Shown here piece by piece: positions 31,712 through 32,511 of a stretch of 32,511 nt of DNA. The stretch covers positions 1-32,511 of the forward strand of contig JAYTDO010000311.1 of NCBI GenBank assembly GCA_043735935.1, given 5' to 3'. Made by a program: the position numbers and the translations under genes. The notes under the pieces were generated by a model that saw only the letters and a list, made by a program, of their open reading frames with translations, did no database searches and was not told where the DNA came from. Source of the DNA: JANLQB01 sp043735935. Lineage in GTDB: Bacteria; Verrucomicrobiota; Verrucomicrobiia; Chthoniobacterales; Chthoniobacteraceae. Positions within the stretch are counted from its first letter, which is position 1. Every line of letters begins with the position of its first letter.

Positions 31712-32511
31712 GAATCCTGACGCTTTGCTACGAATATCCCCCTCTCGGAGGAGGCGCTGGCCGGGCCGCGAAGAGCGTCGCCGAAGGACTCGCGGCCCGC
31801 GACCACGAAGTGCGCTTCCAGACTGGCGGGATGCCGCATTTGCCCCCGTTCGAGCGCATTAACGGCGTGGAAGTTTACCGCACGAATTCATTCCGGCGCC
31901 GCGAGGAGGCGTGTAGCGTCTTTGAGATGGGCCTCTTCATTCTGACGAGCTTTCTACCCACCCTCCGGCACGTGCGGACGTGGCGGCCCGACGTCATCCA
32001 CGCCCACCTTGCGGTGCCGACCGGCGCCCTGGCTTTGGCGGTCCATTGCGTGACCGGCGTCCCATACGTCATCACCGCGCATTTGGGTGACGTGCCCGGC
32101 GCCGTGCCCGAACAAACCGCCCACCTGTTCAGGCTGCTGGGTCCGTTCATCGGGCAGATCTGGAAACAGGCGAAACGGATCAACGCCGTGAGCGAGTTTG
32201 TGCGGCGCATGGCGGAAAACGAGTACCACCGCGAGCTGAGGGTGATCTTTAATCCGGTCGATCTCCGAGGGATGGAGACCGGTGCCGTTCGGCTGGGAAA
32301 GCCGATGCAGCTCATCAGCGTCGGCCGGTTTAATCCGCAGAAAAATTTCGTCCTCCTCGTCGATGCCCTCGCGACTCTCGCTGATCTCGACTGGCACCTG
32401 ACGATCGTGGGCGACGGCGCTGAGATGTCGGCTGTCCGCGAACGTGTGGCGAGGCATGGTCTCGAAAGCCGCATCACGCTTCCCGGCTGGCTCGCGGCGC
32501 CGGATGTCGAG
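31708..32511 (+). CDS. GT4 family glycosyltransferase, cut by the window edge
   Basis: The first 268 codons of a GT4 glycosyltransferase are present, and the frame runs open to the last base. The N-terminal domain is LTLCYEYPPLGGGAGRAAKS with the glycine-rich loop, followed by PDVIHAHLAVPTGALA, VPYVITAHLGDVPG and RINAVSEFVRRMAE. The start of the donor domain is seen at ISVGRFNPQKNFVLLVDAL and LTIVGDGAEMSAVR. The catalytic E-x7-E region would lie beyond the edge. The start ATG overlaps the upstream stop (ATGA at 31708-31711), so the plus-strand arm continues to the right. Confidence 0.88.
   Translation, partial: MRILTLCYEYPPLGGGAGRAAKSVAEGLAARDHEVRFQTGGMPHLPPFERINGVEVYRTNSFRRREEACSVFEMGLFILTSFLPTLRHVRTWRPDVIHAHLAVPTGALALAVHCVTGVPYVITAHLGDVPGAVPEQTAHLFRLLGPFIGQIWKQAKRINAVSEFVRRMAENEYHRELRVIFNPVDLRGMETGAVRLGKPMQLISVGRFNPQKNFVLLVDALATLADLDWHLTIVGDGAEMSAVRERVARHGLESRITLPGWLAAPDVE

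Overview
The window is GC-rich, densely coded DNA, probably from a member of the Verrucomicrobiota. That guess rests on the RecA sequence, small zinc-ribbon proteins of a kind common in the Planctomycetes/Verrucomicrobia group, and an imperfect Verrucomicrobia-type LexA box upstream of recA. No 16S or other decisive marker is present, so the phylum is an inference. I see no tRNA, rRNA, CRISPR array, insertion sequence or phage gene.

The left third (about 1-9,600) is mostly housekeeping. A plus-strand run encodes a 2-oxoglutarate dehydrogenase E2 subunit, a lactonase-type amidohydrolase and a pirin. Next come two minus-strand zinc-ribbon proteins. Diverging from them is a plus-strand pair of ATPases (MinD/FleN-like and ExeA/GspA-like) with a possible small ORF behind it. 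recA (minus) diverges from a 543-residue acidic, coiled-coil protein (plus) across a 111-base region holding a candidate LexA box. A small minus-strand lipoprotein with a strong terminator closes this part.

The remaining 70% (9,640 to the right edge) is one large surface-polysaccharide locus built as two divergent gene runs meeting at 22,132-22,263. The minus-strand arm encodes two sulfotransferases, the Wzm/Wzt ABC exporter pair, a TIGR03032/DUF4915-like protein, an NAD-dependent sugar epimerase/dehydratase, one GT4 and five GT2 glycosyltransferases, and an FkbM methyltransferase. The plus-strand arm encodes a sulfotransferase, a PglD/NeuD-type acyltransferase, a DegT-family sugar aminotransferase, a GT2, a tandem pair of related sulfotransferases, a polyprenyl-phosphate glycosyltransferase with two membrane helices, an AsnB-type amidotransferase and two GT4 enzymes; the last runs off the window.

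Taken together the locus looks like a factory for a sulfated, amino-sugar-containing and possibly amidated glycan. It would be assembled in the cytoplasm on a lipid carrier, decorated by up to five PAPS-dependent sulfotransferases and one methyltransferase, and exported by the Wzm/Wzt transporter. Most neighbouring genes overlap by four bases (GTGA or ATGA), which implies tight translational coupling.
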